A stretch of DNA of 64,000 nucleotides from CAXMST01 sp038206985 (GTDB lineage: Bacteria > Actinomycetota > Thermoleophilia > Solirubrobacterales > 70-9): the NCBI GenBank assembly GCA_038206985.1, contig JBBRAH010000001.1:124001-188000 (forward strand). The letters are read 5' to 3'. This document shows, piece by piece, positions 39,568 through 47,602 of this stretch. The notes under the pieces were generated by a model. It saw nothing but the letters and a program-made list of their open reading frames with translations, made no database searches and was not told the DNA's origin. The position numbers and the translations under genes were made by a program. The number at the start of each line of letters is the position of its first letter. Within the stretch, counting starts at the first letter, position 1.

Positions 39568-40584
39568 ATGGAGGCGTCTTCAGTTTCCCCGGAGGGGCCC
39601 GGGGCTACAGGGATACAGAGGTTCCGCGAGTACGCGAACGCGAATCCGGCCCAGGTCTTTCTGACCGTGATGGGCGTGATCGCGTTCGCCCTGCTGATCG
39701 GCTACGGGCTTCACGACTTCGCCCAGCGCAGCGTCAACGGCATCGTCACCGGCTCCTACTTCGCGCTCGGCGCAATCGGACTGACTCTGGTCTACGGGAT
39801 CCTCCGGCTGACCAACTTCGCCCACGGGGACATGCTGACCCTCGGCGCCTACATCGCCCTCTTCTTCAACGTCACCGTGGGGGTGCCATTCATTGTCGCC
39901 ATGGTGGCCGGCATCCTGCTCACCGCGGCCTTCGGCGTGCTAACCGAGCTGACTCTCTGGAAACCGATGCGCAAGCGCAAAGCGGGCACCCTGCAGCTGG
40001 TGCTGATGACGATCGGCCTGGCTTTCGTGATTCGCAACATGGTCCAGCTCTTCGCCGGGGCCGGGCAGCAACGACTCGATATCAACACGACCGACACGAT
40101 CCAGTTCCTCGACCTGACGATCGGGCGCACGCAGCTGATCGTCGTGATCATCGCTCTGGTCGTGCTCAGTGCCGTGGCCTGGATGCTGAGGCACACCTCG
40201 ATCGGCCGCCAGATGCGTGCGCTGGCCGACAACTTCGACCTCGCCGAGACCACCGGGATCGATACGAACAGGATCGTGATCTTCACCTGGATCCTCTCCG
40301 CCGGCCTCGCCGGCCTCGCCGGCGTGCTCGTCGTCGCCTCGATCGGCAGCCTCAATCCGAACACCGGCTTCACGCTGCTGCTGCCCCTCTTTGCGGCCGT
40401 CGTGCTCGGCGGCATCGGCAATGCCTACGGCGCGCTGGCGGGCGCGATGGTGATCGGCCTGGCTCAGGAGTGGTCGACGCTTCCGTTCGAGCCGCAGTGG
40501 AAGACGGCCGTCAGCTTTCTGGTCCTGATCATCGTGCTGATCTTCCGGCCCCAGGGAATCTTCGGAACTGAGCGAACGCTGTGA
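39568..40584 (+). CDS. livH: Branched-chain amino acid-type ABC transporter permease LivH
   Basis: 338 aa. Membrane permease of the HAAT/LIV-I class. After a 30-residue cytosolic N-terminus come about eight helices, with the family sequence NGIVTGSYFALGAIGLTLVYGILRLTNFAHGDMLTLGAYIALF and the cytosolic coupling loop SIGRQMRALADNFDLAETTGIDTNRIV. It pairs with LivM and the two ATPases below. The substrate class may be branched-chain amino acids, amides or short acids. Confidence 0.94.
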   Translation: MEASSVSPEGPGATGIQRFREYANANPAQVFLTVMGVIAFALLIGYGLHDFAQRSVNGIVTGSYFALGAIGLTLVYGILRLTNFAHGDMLTLGAYIALFFNVTVGVPFIVAMVAGILLTAAFGVLTELTLWKPMRKRKAGTLQLVLMTIGLAFVIRNMVQLFAGAGQQRLDINTTDTIQFLDLTIGRTQLIVVIIALVVLSAVAWMLRHTSIGRQMRALADNFDLAETTGIDTNRIVIFTWILSAGLAGLAGVLVVASIGSLNPNTGFTLLLPLFAAVVLGGIGNAYGALAGAMVIGLAQEWSTLPFEPQWKTAVSFLVLIIVLIFRPQGIFGTERTL

Positions 40585-41618
40585 ACTCCGCCGCGGCCAG
40601 CCTGATCGGCGTGCTCCCAGACAACCTGCTGCTCGGGATCGAGACCGATTTCCTCACCCAGTGGCAGTTCTGGATCAGCGTCGGGATCCTCGCCGGGATC
40701 TACGGCATCTTCACACTCGGCCTGCAGCTCAACGTCGGCTACACCGGCATCCTCAACTTCGGTCAGGCCGGCTTTCAGGCCCTCGGTGCCTACGCCGCCG
40801 TGATCTTCGTCGTCGAGCTCGGGATCAACTTCTACATCGCACTGCCGCTCTCGATCATCGTCACGATCATCGCCGGGATATTGATCGGCCTGCCCTCCCT
40901 GCGCCTGCGGGCCGACTACTTCGCGATCGCGACGATCGCCTTCAGCGAGGTGATCAGGATCACCATCCAGAACGCTCGCGACCTGACCGGCGGCAACCAG
41001 GGCACGATCTCGCTGGAGCTCGACAACGGCATCTTCTTCAACGAATCCTGGCTCAAAGTCTCGAGCTGGATGAGCGAGAACCTATTCGATCCGATCGGGC
41101 TCAGCGGCAGCGAGTACCTGGGTCTGCCGCTACTGGTCGTCGTCTGGGGCTTTCTTGCACTCGGAGCCTTCGTGCTCTCACGCCTGGTCCGCTCACCCTG
41201 GGGCCGGGTACTGCGCGCCGTTCGCGAGGATGAGGACGCCGCCCGCGCGCTCGGTAAGAACGCCTTCTCCTACAAGCTGCAGTCCCTGGCGATCGCCGCC
41301 TCGCTCGGCGCGGTCTCGGGCTGGTTTCTGGTGCTCCAGCAGGGCTCCGTATCCCAGGAGGCATTCGAGCCGATTTGGACCTTCATCGGTTACGCGGTGC
41401 TGGTCCTCGGCGGGCTTGCGAGCTTCTCGGGAGTGCTGTTCGGCTCGTTCATCTTCTGGGCCGTCTACGAGGGTATGCGGGCGATGGACTTGCCCCTGAC
41501 CTCGGACAAGGACGCGGCGCTGCGCTTCGTACTCGTCGGCGTGATCCTGATCGCCCTGATGGCACTGCGACCACAGGGTGTGCTGGGCAAGAAGGAGGAG
41601 ATGGTCCTCGGTGAGTGA
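40581..41618 (+). CDS. livM: Branched-chain amino acid-type ABC transporter permease LivM
   Basis: 345 aa. Second permease, about nine helices. Features: GIYGIFTLGLQLNVGYTGILNFGQAGFQALGAYAAV, GLPSLRLRADYFAIATIAFSEVIRI, and the coupling loop SPWGRVLRAVREDEDAARALGKNAFSYKLQSLAI. A periplasmic insertion around 130-160 (NGIFFNESWLKVSSWMSENLFD) is typical of LivM. GTG start overlaps livH by 4 bp. Confidence 0.94.
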   Translation: MNSAAASLIGVLPDNLLLGIETDFLTQWQFWISVGILAGIYGIFTLGLQLNVGYTGILNFGQAGFQALGAYAAVIFVVELGINFYIALPLSIIVTIIAGILIGLPSLRLRADYFAIATIAFSEVIRITIQNARDLTGGNQGTISLELDNGIFFNESWLKVSSWMSENLFDPIGLSGSEYLGLPLLVVVWGFLALGAFVLSRLVRSPWGRVLRAVREDEDAARALGKNAFSYKLQSLAIAASLGAVSGWFLVLQQGSVSQEAFEPIWTFIGYAVLVLGGLASFSGVLFGSFIFWAVYEGMRAMDLPLTSDKDAALRFVLVGVILIALMALRPQGVLGKKEEMVLGE

Positions 41619-42537
41619 CGCGGCCACGGCTCCCGCCCCCTCCTCTCCCGCTCCCAGCGGCGCCGAGCCGATCCTCGAGATCGAATCCGTCTACAAGGCC
41701 TTTGGCGGGATCCATGCCGTCAGCGGGGCCGGGTTCAGCATCCCCGAGGGCTCGATCACTGCGTTGATCGGTCCGAACGGCGCCGGCAAGACGACTCTCT
41801 TCAACATCGTGACCGGCTTCTACAAGCCCGACTCCGGTTCGATCCGCTACCAGGGCGAGTCGATCTACGGCCGCAGGCCGGATGTGATCGCTCGCCGGGG
41901 AATGGTCCGCACCTTCCAGATCACGAAGGCGCTCGCGGCGATGCCGGTGATCGACAACATGACCCTGGCCGCGGCCCGCCAGCCCGGCGAGAACCTGTTG
42001 CGCCTGATTGCCCGCCCCCGCCTCAACCATCGCAGCGAGGCCGAGGTCACCGAGCGCGCGCTGGAGCTGCTGGCGACCTTCAATCTCGACAAGAAGGCGA
42101 ACGACTACGCCGGCACCCTCTCAGGTGGCCAGCGCAAGCTGCTCGAACTGGCGCGGGCGCTGATGGTGCAGCCACGCCTGGTCCTACTCGATGAGCCGAT
42201 GGCCGGGATCAACCCGACGCTCGGCCGGCGCCTGCTCGAACACATGCACGAGCTGCGTGAGAACGACGGCGTCACCTTCCTTTTCGTCGAGCACGACATG
42301 GAGGTCGTGATGAACCACGCCGACGAGGTCGTCGTGATGGCCAACGGCTCCGTGGTGGTCAAGGGCCCCCCGGAGGTAGTGCGCTCCGACGAGCGTGTGA
42401 TCGACGCCTACCTCGGGGGCGGCGGCGACCGCAACGAGCCCGGCCCCGAGGCGAAGTTGCGGGCTGCCAAAGAGGAGCGGGCCGCGGCGTCAGAGGAGCC
42501 GGAGCCACCTGCCCCCGACCCGGCGGAGCCCGCATGA
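41611..42537 (+). CDS. livG: ABC transporter ATP-binding protein LivG
   Basis: 308 aa. Walker A GPNGAGKTTLFNIVTGFY near residues 53-70, signature TLSGGQRKLLELARAL, Walker B LVLLDEPMAGINP and the switch His in FVEHDMEVVM. LivG type is shown by ISMVRTFQ-like GMVRTFQITKALAAMPVIDNM. After the domain there is an acidic Pro/Glu tail of about 45 residues. GTG 41611 follows GGAGGAG by 10 nt and overlaps the livM stop region by 8 bp; the longer frame is shadow. Confidence 0.95.
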   Translation: MSDAATAPAPSSPAPSGAEPILEIESVYKAFGGIHAVSGAGFSIPEGSITALIGPNGAGKTTLFNIVTGFYKPDSGSIRYQGESIYGRRPDVIARRGMVRTFQITKALAAMPVIDNMTLAAARQPGENLLRLIARPRLNHRSEAEVTERALELLATFNLDKKANDYAGTLSGGQRKLLELARALMVQPRLVLLDEPMAGINPTLGRRLLEHMHELRENDGVTFLFVEHDMEVVMNHADEVVVMANGSVVVKGPPEVVRSDERVIDAYLGGGGDRNEPGPEAKLRAAKEERAAASEEPEPPAPDPAEPA

Positions 42538-43301
42538 GCGAGGTGCTGCTCAGGACCGAGGGTGTGGTCGCCGGCTACACCGCGGAGGTCGACATCCTCA
42601 ACGGCGTCGACATGGAGGTCTCCGAGGGCGAGATCGTGACGATCGTCGGGCCCAACGGAGCCGGCAAGTCGACGCTGATGAAGACGATCTTTGGCCTGCT
42701 CACCCCGCGCCAGGGGAAGGTCACGCTCGGCGATGAGGAGATCACCGGCCATGCCCCGCACTCGGTCACTCGCAAGGGCGTCAGCTACGTCGCCCAGCTC
42801 GACAACGTCTTTCCCAGCCTCAGCGTCCGCGAGAACCTCGAGCTGGGCGCGATCGCCGGTGGCGAGGGCACGATCGATGAGCGCGCCGAGCGTATGTACG
42901 AGCTCTTTCCGAGACTCTCGGAGCGACGCACCCAGGCGGCCGGCACGATGTCCGGCGGCGAGCGGCAGATGGTGGCGATGGCCCGGTCGCTGATGCCCGA
43001 TCCGCGCCTACTGCTGGTCGACGAGCCCTCGGCCGGTCTGGCCCCGGCCTTCGTCGACGCAATCTTCGAGAAGCTCGTCGAGATCAACCAGGCGGGCGTC
43101 ACGATCCTGATGGTCGAGCAGAACGCCAAGCGCGCCCTGGCGATGTCCGATCGGGGCTACGTCCTCGACCTCGGCAAGAGTCGTTTCACGGGCCCCGGCA
43201 AGGAGCTGATCTCCGACCCCAAGGTCGCCCAGCTCTACCTCGGCGGAGGTAGCCGACTGGACGCCGAGGACGAAGACGAAGACGCCCCCGCGGCGAACTA
43301 A
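42534..43301 (+). CDS. livF: ABC transporter ATP-binding protein LivF
   Basis: 255 aa. Walker A GPNGAGKSTLMKTIFGLL at about 42-59, signature GTMSGGERQMVAMARSLMPDPRLLLVDEPSAGLAP with Walker B, and the H-loop is replaced: MVEQNAKRALAMSDRGYVLDLG has Gln where LivG has His, as is normal for LivF. Start overlaps livG (ATGA). Tail acidic (EDEDEDAP). Confidence 0.95.
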   Translation: MSEVLLRTEGVVAGYTAEVDILNGVDMEVSEGEIVTIVGPNGAGKSTLMKTIFGLLTPRQGKVTLGDEEITGHAPHSVTRKGVSYVAQLDNVFPSLSVRENLELGAIAGGEGTIDERAERMYELFPRLSERRTQAAGTMSGGERQMVAMARSLMPDPRLLLVDEPSAGLAPAFVDAIFEKLVEINQAGVTILMVEQNAKRALAMSDRGYVLDLGKSRFTGPGKELISDPKVAQLYLGGGSRLDAEDEDEDAPAAN

Positions 43302-43420
43302 CCCGCCCTCCCTTGCCGAGCCCGAGGGCGTGGGGGGCGCGGGCGCACAAGGCGAAGTGTGCTCCGCACACGAGCCGCGGAGGACAAAAGCCCAGCGCGT
43401 CCTCGGGCCGGCAAAAGAAA
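43302..43420. other. Short intergenic region between livF and the binding protein
   Basis: Non-coding, with a small hairpin GTGTGC-TCC-GCACAC (near 43358-43372) and a longer pairing GAGGAC/GTCCTC (near 43380-43404). These may terminate livF on the plus strand. Confidence 0.35.
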
Positions 43421-43450
43421 GAGGGCCCCGGCCTTGCGGCCGGGACCCTC
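43421..43450 (-). terminator. Rho-independent terminator of the binding-protein gene
   Basis: GAGGG-C-CCCGGCC-TTGC-GGCCGGG-A-CCCTC with one internal mismatch. On the minus strand it is followed by TTTCTTTTGC. It lies 28 bp after the stop of the gene at 43479. Confidence 0.8.
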
Positions 43451-43478
43451 CCCTCAGCTCAACGCTGAGGCAGCCGAA

Positions 43479-44771
43479 CTACTCGCCGGCGTTCTTTTCC
43501 ACCTGCTCATCAACTGTGAGCGCACCGTCCTCGTAGTGCCAGATCTCGTACGTCGCGGCAATCGGATCCCCGTTGTCGTCGAGGTCGAGCGAACCAGAGA
43601 CACCCTGGAAGTCGATGTCGTCACCGTTCTGTAGAGCGGTGATCGCATCGGACATCGTGGTGAAGTCGTACTGCTCACCCGGAGCAGATGCGACGTCCTG
43701 GATCTGTGCCTGGATATCGGCACCGTCGGTCGAACCGGCGGCAACCGCGCCCAGGATGCACAGCGAGACTGCGTCGAAGTTCTGCGCATCGAACGTGTTG
43801 CGCTCCTTCGGCTTCAGCTCCGAGTCGGCGAACAGCGTGTCGAACGCGTCACCGGTTGCCGTGCCTTCCGGGGTCGCCGGACGGGTGCCGTTGGCACCGT
43901 CGAGCGAGTCCAGCGGAATCGTGTCCGGGATCTTGTCGAACGCGAGACCGTCGGCGGTGAACATGTTGGTCGGATCGAAATTGCCCGAGCGCGCAAGCGC
44001 GGCGCCAACCTTGCCGTACGGATCCTCGAAATCGATGATCACGTAACCGTCCGGATCACCGTTGGTGATCTCAGATGCCTCCGAGTCGTAGGACGATGCC
44101 TCGACGTCGTAGAGCACCGGGCCGTTGACCGTTCCGCCGTTGCCCGTGAAGGCCTCGGAGAACTGGGTCGCAATGCCCTCACCGTATGCGTCGTTGCGAG
44201 CGGCGACCGAGATCGTCGCGTCGGTCCCGAACTCCTCACCAACCGCGTCCGCGAGCACCTGGCCCTGCAGAGCGTCCGAGGGCGCCGTCCGGAAGACGAA
44301 GCCATCGTCAGGCAGATCGGTGATCTCGGGGCTGGTCGAAGCCGGCGAGATCAGCGGTACCTGCTGACTCTTCGACACCGAGGTGCCGACCGGAATCGTA
44401 TTCGCCGAGCCCCAGGCTCCCGCGAGGCAGGAAGCGCCGCCGGAGATCAGCTGGTTCGCAGCCTGAACAGCCGGCTGCGGCTTGGTCTCGGTGTCGCCGA
44501 CCTCGAGGCTCACGGTGCTGTCTGAGCCCGCATCCCCGAATGCCGCGTTGGCCTCTTCAACCGCCAGGTTCGCTGCCTTCTCGCCTGCCGGCGCGAAGAT
44601 CGAAAGATCGCCCGTCTGGGGGATCAACGCGCCAAGCTGAATGTCAAGCGTCTCCGAAGATCCGCTGCTGGCACTGTCTGTGCTGGTGCTGTCGTCGTCG
44701 CCGCAAGCTACTGCGCCCAGTGATAGGGCGAAGGCGGCTCCGGCCACGGCAAAAAGCTTTCTGCCTCTCAT
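43479..44771 (-). CDS. livK: ABC transporter substrate-binding lipoprotein (LivK/LivJ type)
   Basis: 430 aa. Lipoprotein signal: MRGRKLFAVAGAAFALSLGAVACGDDD, with the modified cysteine near residue 23 and a Ser/Thr/Asp linker. The domain is the periplasmic-binding type I fold: LDIQLGALIPQTGDLSIFAPAGEKAANLAVEEAN, VSLEVGDTETKPQPAVQAANQLI, PLISPASTSPEITDL, FRTAPSDALQGQVLADAV, SVAARNDAYGEGIATQFSEAF. It delivers solute to LivHMGF, encoded face to face. ATG 44771 has SD GAGAGAGAGG; upstream ATG/GTG codons are out of reach of it. Codons show little GC3 relaxation, as for a highly expressed protein. Confidence 0.93.
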   Translation of the reverse strand: MRGRKLFAVAGAAFALSLGAVACGDDDSTSTDSASSGSSETLDIQLGALIPQTGDLSIFAPAGEKAANLAVEEANAAFGDAGSDSTVSLEVGDTETKPQPAVQAANQLISGGASCLAGAWGSANTIPVGTSVSKSQQVPLISPASTSPEITDLPDDGFVFRTAPSDALQGQVLADAVGEEFGTDATISVAARNDAYGEGIATQFSEAFTGNGGTVNGPVLYDVEASSYDSEASEITNGDPDGYVIIDFEDPYGKVGAALARSGNFDPTNMFTADGLAFDKIPDTIPLDSLDGANGTRPATPEGTATGDAFDTLFADSELKPKERNTFDAQNFDAVSLCILGAVAAGSTDGADIQAQIQDVASAPGEQYDFTTMSDAITALQNGDDIDFQGVSGSLDLDDNGDPIAATYEIWHYEDGALTVDEQVEKNAGE

Positions 44772-44916
44772 CTGATTCCTCTCTCTCTCAGTTGCCCCCA
44801 TGGACATCGTCCCGGGGACCGTGCAAGGCCCTTACCCAGGGAATCGAGTCCCCATGGTGCCTGAGCCAAAGCTCAACATAGCCAAAAGCCCCAGCAGATG
44901 TAATCGAGCGGTTAAA
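44772..44916 (-). promoter_or_regulatory. Upstream region of the binding-protein gene
   Basis: About 145 bp of non-coding sequence with a short inverted repeat GAGC/GCTC and an SD (GAGAGAGAGG) next to the ATG. I did not find a convincing -35/-10 pair; no riboswitch class recognised. Confidence 0.3.
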
Positions 44917-44960
44917 GACGACGGCCGCCCCCCGGAGCGATCCGGGGGGCGGCCGTCGTC
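44917..44960 (-). terminator. Strong terminator hairpin after the SHOCT gene
   Basis: A perfect 20-bp stem (arms 44917-44936 and 44941-44960) with a GCGA tetraloop. On the minus strand TTTAAC follows. It ends transcription of the gene at 44982 and may insulate livK. Confidence 0.85.
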
Positions 44961-44981
44961 GGTCAGATCGGGGACTGTTGC

Positions 44982-45374
44982 TCAGGCGAGGATCTTGGCC
45001 TTCGCCTGGGCAAACTCCTCCTCGGAGATCGCGCCCTTCTCCTTCAGGTCGCTGAGCTTGGCGAGCTCGTCGGCGTGCGAGCTGCCCGCCGTCTGACGGA
45101 TGTAGGCGTCCATCTCGCCCTGCGCCTGCTTCTGCGCCGCCAGAGCCCGCTCACTCATGCCGCGACCGCGGGCGATCAGGTAGATCAGCACGCCCAGGAA
45201 CGGCAGGAAGATCAGGAAGAAGACCCAGGCGGCCTTGACCCAACCCGAGGTCTCGTGGTCATTGAACAGGTCGCCGATCACGGTGATCAGGATCCAGAAC
45301 CAGGCGACGAAGAGAAAGATCGAAACAACGGTCAGCAGGGCGCTGCCGAGGGTGAATTCTGCGATTGGTAGCAA
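44982..45374 (-). CDS. PLDc_N/SHOCT membrane protein
   Basis: 130 aa from TTG, with SD AAGGAG 5 nt upstream. Two membrane helices (about 11-33 and 47-68) with the PLDc_N-type motif VIGDLFNDHETSGWVKAAWVFFLIFLPFLGVLIYLIARG, then a helical linker and a C-terminal SHOCT domain (about 100-130: DELAKLSDLKEKGAISEEEFAQAKAKIL). This architecture is common in actinobacteria. SHOCT modules mediate oligomerisation; the function is not established. Confidence 0.88.
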   Translation of the reverse strand: MLPIAEFTLGSALLTVVSIFLFVAWFWILITVIGDLFNDHETSGWVKAAWVFFLIFLPFLGVLIYLIARGRGMSERALAAQKQAQGEMDAYIRQTAGSSHADELAKLSDLKEKGAISEEEFAQAKAKILA

Positions 45375-45444
45375 TGAAGCTCCTTGAACTGAGATGGATA
45401 TGCGGGCGAGCCTAGCTGTCCCCGGGACTGGCTGCCCTATCGGT

Positions 45445-46068
45445 TCAGGTCGTGGTGGCGCCGTCGGAGCCGCCGACGCCGGGATCGGTCCCCACCCGGC
45501 GCCACTCGGTGATCTTGCCGTCGGCGATCACGAACGAGGTACTCGCCGTGCCACCGGCGCCCGGCCCGCAGCCTCCGCCGGGGCGCTCCGAGAGCAGGAA
45601 CTCCGCCGTGGTGATCTCACCCGTTGTCTCCGCCGAGACAAGCGTGGCGCCACAGGGCAGAGCCTCGTTGAAGGTCACCGCGTCCTCCTCGTTGCGGATC
45701 TTCAGGGTCGGGCCGTTCTCGGCGATGCTCGGGATGGCGAAGTATCCGGCGGCGGCCCCGATGTCGCCCTCGGTCAGGGCCTTGGACCATTCATCGATCA
45801 CCTCGACGTCCCCGGGGTCGGCATCAGCCACATCGGGGTCCGGCAACTCGGCCGGCGGCGGCGCTCCCGAGCCGTTGCCGCCGTCGGGTTCGACTGGGAT
45901 CGCGGTGCCGGTGCCGGTCGCCCCGGAGGTGCTCGAGCCGGCGTCGCCACCGCAGCCGGCGACGAGCAATGCCGCCGCCAGAGCCAGGAGCGCAAGAAGT
46001 CCGAGCGGACCCTTGCATTTGTTCCCACCGTACGCGAACATACGTTCGCTTCGCGCATTTGTTCCCAT
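45445..46068 (-). CDS. Lipoprotein of unknown function
   Basis: 207 aa from ATG 46068 (SD GGGAG 9 nt upstream) or 198 aa from ATG 46041. Signal region KCKGPLGLLALLALAAALLVAGCGGD has a clear lipobox (VAGC), then a Gly/Ser/Pro linker and a domain of about 120 residues with VEVIDEWSKALTEGDIGAAAGYFAIPSIAENGPTL. That resembles a nuclear-transport-factor-2-like fold, but I am not certain. Its start overlaps the start of imuB on the other strand, so the two share a control region with the LexA box. Confidence 0.75.
   Translation of the reverse strand: MGTNARSERMFAYGGNKCKGPLGLLALLALAAALLVAGCGGDAGSSTSGATGTGTAIPVEPDGGNGSGAPPPAELPDPDVADADPGDVEVIDEWSKALTEGDIGAAAGYFAIPSIAENGPTLKIRNEEDAVTFNEALPCGATLVSAETTGEITTAEFLLSERPGGGCGPGAGGTASTSFVIADGKITEWRRVGTDPGVGGSDGATTT
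46015..46067. repeat. 13-bp direct repeats flanking the LexA box
   Basis: GCATTTGTTCCCA occurs at 46015-46027 and again at 46055-46067, 40 bp apart (almost four helical turns), on both sides of the LexA box. The second copy runs into the imuB start codon. Confidence 0.7.
46035..46048. promoter_or_regulatory. LexA (SOS) box of the mutasome operon
   Basis: CGAACATACGTTCG fits the Gram-positive/actinobacterial SOS consensus CGAAC-N4-GTTCG exactly. TACGTT (46041-46046) inside it would serve as -10 for imuB, whose ATG is at 46067; LexA binding would block it. Repression by LexA and induction after DNA damage is inferred. Confidence 0.85.
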
Positions 46069-47290
46069 GTCGATTGGCTCCCTGCTCATTCCACGCTTCT
46101 CTCTGATCGCCGCTCTCGGCGATCGCAAGGCAATCCTGACAGAGCCGGTTGCCCTGGCCCCCGAGCCGGGTGCAGAGCAGGCGATCGGCGAGGCCTCGGG
46201 CGCGGCCGAGGCGTTCGGGATTCGGGCCGGGATGGCACTTTCGGAGGCCCTCGCCCGCTGCCCGCGACTGCTGCTGGTCGCCCCGGACCCCGGCCGGGCC
46301 GAGCTGCTCTGGGAGCGCTCCCTGCGCCGTCTCGAGCGGATCGGCGCCGAGGTCGAGCCCGCCCGCCCGGGCGAGGTCTTCTTCGCGCTCAATCCCCTGC
46401 GACGCCTGTGGGGACCGCATCCCGAGAGCGTTCTGGCCAAAGCGGGGCAGACGATCGGAGCGAGCGCCCGGCTCGGCGGCGGCCCGACCCGCTTCTGCGC
46501 CTACGCCGTTGCCCGCGAGGTGCGATCTGGATCCGGCCGCAAGCGCAAGCCGCTGGTGATTGCCAACGCGATGGCGCGCAGCTTCCTGCACCCGCTGCCG
46601 ATCAACCTGCTGCGCGAGCGACTGCCCGGCCCCGAGCGCGAGGCCGGCCACCTGGTCCAGACCCTGGAGCGGCTCGGCGTCGCCAGCCTCGGCGATCTCG
46701 AGGGGCTGCCCCGGGTCGCGATCTCCGACCGCTTCGGCCCGCTCGGCCTCAAGGCCGCCGATCTGGCCTCCGGCGCGGACACACCGCTGCGCCCGCGCCG
46801 CCCGCACGAGGAGCTCGTCCAGGCGATCGGCCTGCCCGAGGCCGCCTACGGGACCCAGCTCGACCGGGCCCTGGAGCTGCTGATCGAGCGGATGATCGCT
46901 GATCCGGGCCGCCGCGGCCGCACGATCCGCTCCCTGCGCCTGGAGGCGCAGCTGGCCGGCGGTGGCAGCTGGCGGGTCGAGGTGCCGATGCGCAGCGCGA
47001 CCGCCTCCGCCCAGCGCCTCGGCCTGACGCTGGGGCCGAAGCTCGCGAGCCTGCCGGCTCCGGCCTCCACCCTGCTGCTGCGCGCAATCGACCTCGGCCC
47101 CGAGGGGATCGAGCAGGTCGGGCTGGAAGTCGGCGAGAAGGACTCCTCCCAGCGCCGCGAGAAGCTGGGCGAGGCCGTGCGCCAGGCCCGGGCCGCCGGG
47201 GGCCGCGACGCGCTCCTGCGGGTGGTCGAGGTCGAGAGCGATTCGCGCATCCCCGAACGGCGGGCGATGCTCGTCCCGCACACGTCGTGA
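46067..47290 (+). CDS. imuB: ImuB-like Y-family polymerase-related protein
   Basis: 407 aa. It has the Y-family fold with helix-hairpin-helix (LERLGVASLGDLEGLPRVAISDRFG) and little-finger region, but the N-terminus MSIGSLLIPRFSLIAALGDR lacks the catalytic Asp and the D-E pair of active DinB. This is typical of ImuB, the non-catalytic adaptor that links the beta clamp and DnaE2 in mutagenic repair. No RecA-like ImuA precedes it. ATG 46067 matches the family start. It is followed by two genes in overlapping frames. Confidence 0.88.
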   Translation: MSIGSLLIPRFSLIAALGDRKAILTEPVALAPEPGAEQAIGEASGAAEAFGIRAGMALSEALARCPRLLLVAPDPGRAELLWERSLRRLERIGAEVEPARPGEVFFALNPLRRLWGPHPESVLAKAGQTIGASARLGGGPTRFCAYAVAREVRSGSGRKRKPLVIANAMARSFLHPLPINLLRERLPGPEREAGHLVQTLERLGVASLGDLEGLPRVAISDRFGPLGLKAADLASGADTPLRPRRPHEELVQAIGLPEAAYGTQLDRALELLIERMIADPGRRGRTIRSLRLEAQLAGGGSWRVEVPMRSATASAQRLGLTLGPKLASLPAPASTLLLRAIDLGPEGIEQVGLEVGEKDSSQRREKLGEAVRQARAAGGRDALLRVVEVESDSRIPERRAMLVPHTS

Positions 47291-47565
47291 GCGCTCTCGC
47301 CACCGTGAACGCACCGCCCCCTCCCCCCTCCGGCTTCGCCCTGTACCGCCCGCGGGCGATCGAGGTCCGGGCGAGCGAGGGCGAGCCCACGGTGATCGCG
47401 GGCCGGTGGGTCGACACGGTCCGCGAGGAGTGGCTGATCGAGGATCGCTGGTGGACCCGCATCCCCCTGCGCCGCCACTACTTCGAACTGGTGCTCGACG
47501 GCGGTCGCTGCCTCACCGTCTTCCACGACCTCGCAGAAGGCGGCTGGTATGAGCAGCGGGTCTGA
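47287..47565 (+). CDS. DUF6504-like small protein of the mutasome operon
   Basis: 92 aa from GTG, overlapping the imuB stop (GTGA). Core EVRASEGEPTVIAGRWVDTVREEWLIEDRWWTRIPLRRHYFELVLDGGRCLTVFHDLAEGGWYEQRV with many aromatic residues matches small proteins found beside Y-family polymerase genes in actinobacteria (DUF6504 type). Its constant place between imuB and dnaE2 suggests a part in the mutasome, possibly as adaptor. No known activity. Confidence 0.75.
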   Translation: MSALATVNAPPPPPSGFALYRPRAIEVRASEGEPTVIAGRWVDTVREEWLIEDRWWTRIPLRRHYFELVLDGGRCLTVFHDLAEGGWYEQRV

Positions 47566-47602
47566 GGCGCACCCCCGGAGGGCGAAGCTCGGAGGTGGCG
47601 CG

